A stretch of DNA of 53,209 nt from an uncultured Erysipelotrichaceae bacterium (lineage in GTDB: Bacteria > Bacillota_I > Bacilli_A > Erysipelotrichales > Erysipelotrichaceae), in NCBI GenBank assembly GCA_947569705.1, contig CANOSP010000012.1:1-53209 (forward strand). Reading direction: 5' to 3'. The position numbers and the translations under genes were made by a program. Positions 50,956 through 53,209 of this stretch are shown here, one piece after another (position 1 is the stretch's first letter; each line of letters opens with the position of its first letter). The notes beneath the pieces were generated by a model that had not been told where the DNA came from, ran no database searches, and worked only from the letters and a program-made list of their open reading frames with translations.

Positions 50956-51018
50956 AAACGAGTGTAAACTTTCGCATAATGATAATCATTGGGAATGTCG
51001 AAAGCAATGCACTCGTTT
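50956..51018. terminator. Long interrupted hairpin between convergent genes, with a Fur-box-like loop
   Basis: An outer 9-bp stem (50956-50964 with 51010-51018) and an inner 6-bp stem CTTTCG/CGAAAG form a long hairpin, followed by T-rich sequence. The loop contains ATAATGATAATCATT, which matches 15 contiguous bases of the classic Fur box. The position between convergent genes argues for a terminator; Fur binding there is uncertain. The rest of the 271-nt gap up to the next gene has only a 7-bp AATGAAT/ATTCATT repeat. Confidence 0.6.
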
Positions 51019-51193
51019 ATTTATAAAAAAGCATAAGAGAAATTCAAAAACAATAAGAAAAGCCGGCAAATAACAAGAGACAATACAGAACTGTACTGTA
51101 AACATTAAACAATGAATAACCTAGGGAAAATTCATTATTAAATTAGGAACAAATGAGCGAAAAAATAAACTGCTTTATCAATGAAGACGCCTA

Positions 51194-51670
51194 TTATCTT
51201 TTATTTTCTTTTTTATTAATGGAATGCTCGAAGATACTGACCACTTCCAACAGACCTTTCTCATCATCGGCATTAAAACGACAAAGAATCGGTGCATCGA
51301 TATCTAAAACAGCGATGATTTTGCGATGGTGAAAAACCGGCAGGACAATTTCCGATAAGCTGGCGCAATCACATGCGATATGAGTGGGGAACAACTTCAC
51401 ATTATCAACACGAATGACCTTTTCCTTTGTGAAGCAAGCACCGCAGACACCTTTATCATAAGGAATAGAAAAACATGCCGTTTTGCCTTGAAACGGTCCC
51501 AACAATAATCTCTGATCAATATTACGATAAAATCCTACCCAATTAATATCAGGTAAAGATTCATATAGTAAAGCACTTGTATTTGCCATATTAGCGATTA
51601 TATCATGTTCATTATCCAGCAATGCGGATAATTGGCGGCAAAGGTGATGATAAAAAGTGATCTTATCCAT
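51194..51670 (-). CDS. msrC: Free methionine-(R)-sulfoxide reductase (GAF domain)
   Basis: A 158-residue cytosolic GAF-domain enzyme that reduces free methionine-R-sulfoxide. The family pattern is clear: NWVGFYRN, LLLGPFQGKTACFSIPYDKGVCGACF and THIACDCASLSEIVLPVF. The three cysteine positions used for catalysis and thioredoxin recycling correspond to Cys in TAC, GVCG and IACD. VLDIDAP and F-HS near the C-terminus match as well. It stands alone, with its start just after GGAGCG on the minus strand. Names yebR and ytsP are also used. Confidence 0.92.
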   Translation of the reverse strand: MDKITFYHHLCRQLSALLDNEHDIIANMANTSALLYESLPDINWVGFYRNIDQRLLLGPFQGKTACFSIPYDKGVCGACFTKEKVIRVDNVKLFPTHIACDCASLSEIVLPVFHHRKIIAVLDIDAPILCRFNADDEKGLLEVVSIFEHSINKKENKR

Positions 51671-51874
51671 ATTAATACGCTCCTTTTCTTACGTTCAATA
51701 ATTATAGCATAAATGAAAATGATTCATGATATAAAGTAAGGTATGAACGTGAAAACTGCGCATGTTTTGTAAGAGATGAAATAAATGGATAAGAGAAAGA
51801 AAAATGTATATCAATATAGTAATAATGAAGATGAATAGGGGAATACAACAGCTTATCGTATGTAAAAAAGTCCA

Positions 51875-51897
51875 AAGAAAAAGCGATTACTCGCTTT
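51875..51897 (-). terminator. Terminator with the CotF-like stop codon in its loop
   Basis: On the minus strand a 7-bp stem (51891-51897 with 51880-51886) encloses a 4-nt loop GTAA, in which TAA is the stop of the CotF-like gene, and leads into TTTTCTTT. Confidence 0.8.
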
Positions 51898-52171
51898 CAC
51901 ACAGATCAGATTCACTGTCTGAGAATTTCTTATACGCTTTGGAAATACTGTCCTTTGTATCAGATTTCATCTTATACCATCCTTGAGCGCACATCATTTG
52001 AAAAACCTCACGTTGTAAATCGGAAATTTGATTATAAACTTGATTGATTTCATGAAACAGTTCCTCATTGCTGGCTTCTTGAGTGAACAGATTCAATTCC
52101 GATTTCATATGCTTTAAAGTAACTAATAAATTGGTTGCGATTTCTTTATCTGCATAAGTGCTCTTTGCCAT
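51887..52171 (-). CDS. CotF-like spore coat family protein
   Basis: A 94-residue, mainly helical protein. DKEIATNLLVTLKHMKSELNLFTQEASNEELFHEINQVYNQISDLQREVFQMMCAQGWYKM matches the coat F domain: the stretch DLQREVFQMMCAQGWY, with a Tyr near the end, is typical. Such four-helix proteins are spore-coat components in Bacilli, but also occur in non-sporulating relatives, so sporulation is not proven. GAGG lies 9 nt before the ATG at 52171; an in-frame ATG 17 codons upstream lies inside the neighbouring gene. It starts one nucleotide after the stop of the related upstream gene, forming a tight pair. Confidence 0.82.
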   Translation of the reverse strand: MAKSTYADKEIATNLLVTLKHMKSELNLFTQEASNEELFHEINQVYNQISDLQREVFQMMCAQGWYKMKSDTKDSISKAYKKFSDSESDLCESE

Positions 52172-52172
52172 A

Positions 52173-52391
52173 TTAATTTGCCTCTCTTTCCAGCTGTGCC
52201 AATAATGAACGATAGCTTTCACAAAGCACTTGATTTACATGTTGGAAGCACGCTTTTACCTCTTTGTCTTTAATCATGGTTAGGTCATTCGCAACGCGTA
52301 GATTCAAAACCAAAGTCTGATCGAGAATGTCGGTTAAATACAACACATCTTTTCCCGTCAGCATAAACGAATTTTGAGATTTCATAATCAT
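52173..52391 (-). CDS. Small CotF-like helical protein
   Basis: A 72-residue helical protein with LTGKDVLYLTDILDQTLVLNLRVANDLTMIKDKEVKACFQHV, like the first helical pair of coat F proteins. With the adjacent 94-aa gene it forms a two-gene operon; two short subunits may make one four-helix bundle. The ribosome site GGAGGA is unusually far (23 nt) from the ATG, but a 19-nt hairpin lies between and would bring it within about 5 nt. ATG at 52385 is a possible alternative start. Confidence 0.72.
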   Translation of the reverse strand: MIMKSQNSFMLTGKDVLYLTDILDQTLVLNLRVANDLTMIKDKEVKACFQHVNQVLCESYRSLLAQLEREAN

Positions 52392-52395
52392 TTGT

Positions 52396-52420
52396 CATGA
52401 CAGATTCTGTCATGTCCTCC
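52396..52420 (-). promoter_or_regulatory. Hairpin between ribosome site and start of the CotF-like operon
   Basis: On the minus strand GGAGGA (52415-52420) is followed by a perfect stem CATGACA-GAATC-TGTCATG (52396-52414), then ACAA and ATG. As RNA it shortens the spacer; as DNA it is a 19-bp palindrome that could be an operator. Confidence 0.65.
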
Positions 52421-52513
52421 TTTCTGCTTTACTTTTATTATGGGAAATGGAATAAGTTTTATACATAAGAGCATGATGTATGTTATAATTGGTTAACGGT
52501 AAGGAGTGTTCTT

Positions 52514-53038
52514 GTGGCAATAAAAGAAAAAGAGCGAGTGTATATACAAAGCTATAAACATGACGGAAGTCTGCATCGTACATGGGCGAAAGGATTTGTG
52601 ATTGAGGCAAATGTTGTTCGTATTGTCGCGGTAACCAACCGTTCCTTAGTGAGTGAGGCGGACGGACGCAAATGGGTAACAAGAGAACCGGCGCTATGTT
52701 TCTTCTATCCGGATCACTGGTATAATATTATTTGTATGATCCGTAAGAGCGGTATTCATTATTATTGTAATATGGCATCTCCCAGTATTTATGACGGAGA
52801 AGCAATCAAAAACATTGATTATGATTTAGATGTTAAGGTAACACCACGAGGCAAGATTCTTATTTTAGATGAAGATGAATATGCGAAGCATTCCGTTAAA
52901 ATGCAGTACGGAGAAAAGTTAGATGTGATTTTACATAAAGAAATGGATGAATTGATCTATAAAATAGAGAATGGAATTTCACCGTTTAACGAAGAAGAAA
53001 TCTGGGAATTATATGATCGATATTTGGCTATGCTGTAG
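52514..53038 (+). CDS. ntdP: Nucleoside tri-/diphosphate phosphatase NtdP (DUF402)
   Basis: A 174-residue DUF402 protein closely resembling the staphylococcal nucleoside tri- and diphosphatase. YIQSYKHDGSLHRTWAKGFVIEA, DGRKWVTREPALCFFYPDHWYNIICMIRKSGIHYYCNMASP and IDYDLDVKVTPRGKILILDEDEYAKH are nearly family-consensus, with the acidic metal-binding residues in YDLDVKV and LDEDEY. It hydrolyses purine and other nucleotides in the cytosol. The start is GTG at 52514, seven bases after AAGGAG. A TATAAT at 52484-52489 is its likely -10 box. It diverges from the CotF-like operon. Confidence 0.95.
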   Translation: MAIKEKERVYIQSYKHDGSLHRTWAKGFVIEANVVRIVAVTNRSLVSEADGRKWVTREPALCFFYPDHWYNIICMIRKSGIHYYCNMASPSIYDGEAIKNIDYDLDVKVTPRGKILILDEDEYAKHSVKMQYGEKLDVILHKEMDELIYKIENGISPFNEEEIWELYDRYLAML

Positions 53039-53174
53039 TGATCTTTTTTTATAAAAAAACAAAACAAAAGAATGAAAGGGGTTGCAGAAATGCGCTGTTT
53101 ATACGAATGAAATGCGACTCAACGGTCTTTTTCTGTAAAATGAATAAAAAATCAAAAAAAAGTAAAGAAAAAGA

Positions 53175-53204
53175 TTGACAAGAGAAAGAAGAGTGTTGTA
53201 TCAT
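53175..53204 (+). promoter_or_regulatory. Strong promoter at the right edge of the window
   Basis: A consensus TTGACA (53175-53180), 18-nt spacer and TATCAT (53199-53204). It reads out of the window into an unseen gene. The 136 nt after ntdP otherwise hold only short poly-A and poly-T runs and a six-codon frame. Confidence 0.7.
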
Positions 53205-53209
53205 ATACG

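Noticed and set aside
51804-51986. 60-codon plus-strand frame
   Set aside because: Mostly antisense to the CotF-like gene and its terminator, with no ribosome site.
1-53209. CRISPR arrays, T-boxes and riboswitches
   Set aside because: No regularly spaced repeats, no T-box GGTGG-type core and no leader resembling a known riboswitch were found by eye on either strand; divergent forms could be missed without a covariance search.

Overview
This window looks like a chromosomal segment of a low-GC Bacillota, probably close to the Erysipelotrichia. The support is indirect: AT-rich sequence, strong AGGAGG-type ribosome binding sites, YutG-type PgpA, NtdP (DUF402), tandem DegV proteins, a Bce-type ABC transporter, HtpG behind CIRCE-like operators, CotF-like proteins and LPXTG-like (ALTGD) sorting signals. 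No rRNA gene or species marker is present, so placement below class is a guess. No integrase, phage structural gene, insertion sequence with clear ends, or CRISPR array was found.

Layout. 1-7 kb: tail of a sorting-signal protein, fumarase, a thioredoxin-fold lipoprotein, aconitase, and the divergent pair citrate synthase/NAD-type isocitrate dehydrogenase. Together the last three form the oxidative half-branch from oxaloacetate to 2-oxoglutarate. 7-11 kb: VOC protein, DtxR-type regulator, AzlCD exporter, a self-regulating XRE repressor and a frameshifted PD-(D/E)XK transposase-like gene. 11-18 kb: DUF2207 membrane protein, three tRNAs, aminopeptidase P, HtpG. 18-31 kb: mostly single-gene units, including an AAA/DUF4143 ATPase, tRNA-Pro, a DbpA-type helicase, an unrecognised 283-aa protein, a 43-aa sorting-signal microprotein, NUDIX, YigZ, two DegV proteins, a PfkB sugar kinase, GNAT and a BceAB-like transporter with a BceR-type site but no two-component system. 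31-38 kb: a cell-surface polysaccharide locus (polymerase, GT2, flippase, TagD-like cytidylyltransferase, divergent LicD and GT2). 38-41 kb: an overlapping DUF1266-DUF2185 / HAD / RlmCD operon. 41.3-44.1 kb: an accessory insertion with a decayed remnant, a KilA-N protein and a dGTPase. 44-53 kb: DUF6064 pseudogene, AI-2E/YtvI-type permease, a 29-aa micro-ORF, ankyrin protein, EF-G-like GTPase, PgpA, a thioredoxin lipoprotein overlapping an AAC(3)-like acetyltransferase, free-Met-sulfoxide reductase, two CotF-like proteins and NtdP.

Most notable signals: the KilA-N/dGTPase pair (candidate phage-defence module with foreign arginine codon use), the stand-alone sorting-signal microprotein, two overlapping CIRCE-like elements on the htpG promoter, the orphan BceAB operon with a TNACA-N4-TGTAA operator, and a recurrent pattern in which stop codons lie inside intrinsic terminator hairpins, as expected where RNA polymerase outruns the ribosome. 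Many start codons were moved downstream from the longest reading frame because the Shine-Dalgarno sequence sits next to an internal ATG; this is noted per gene.
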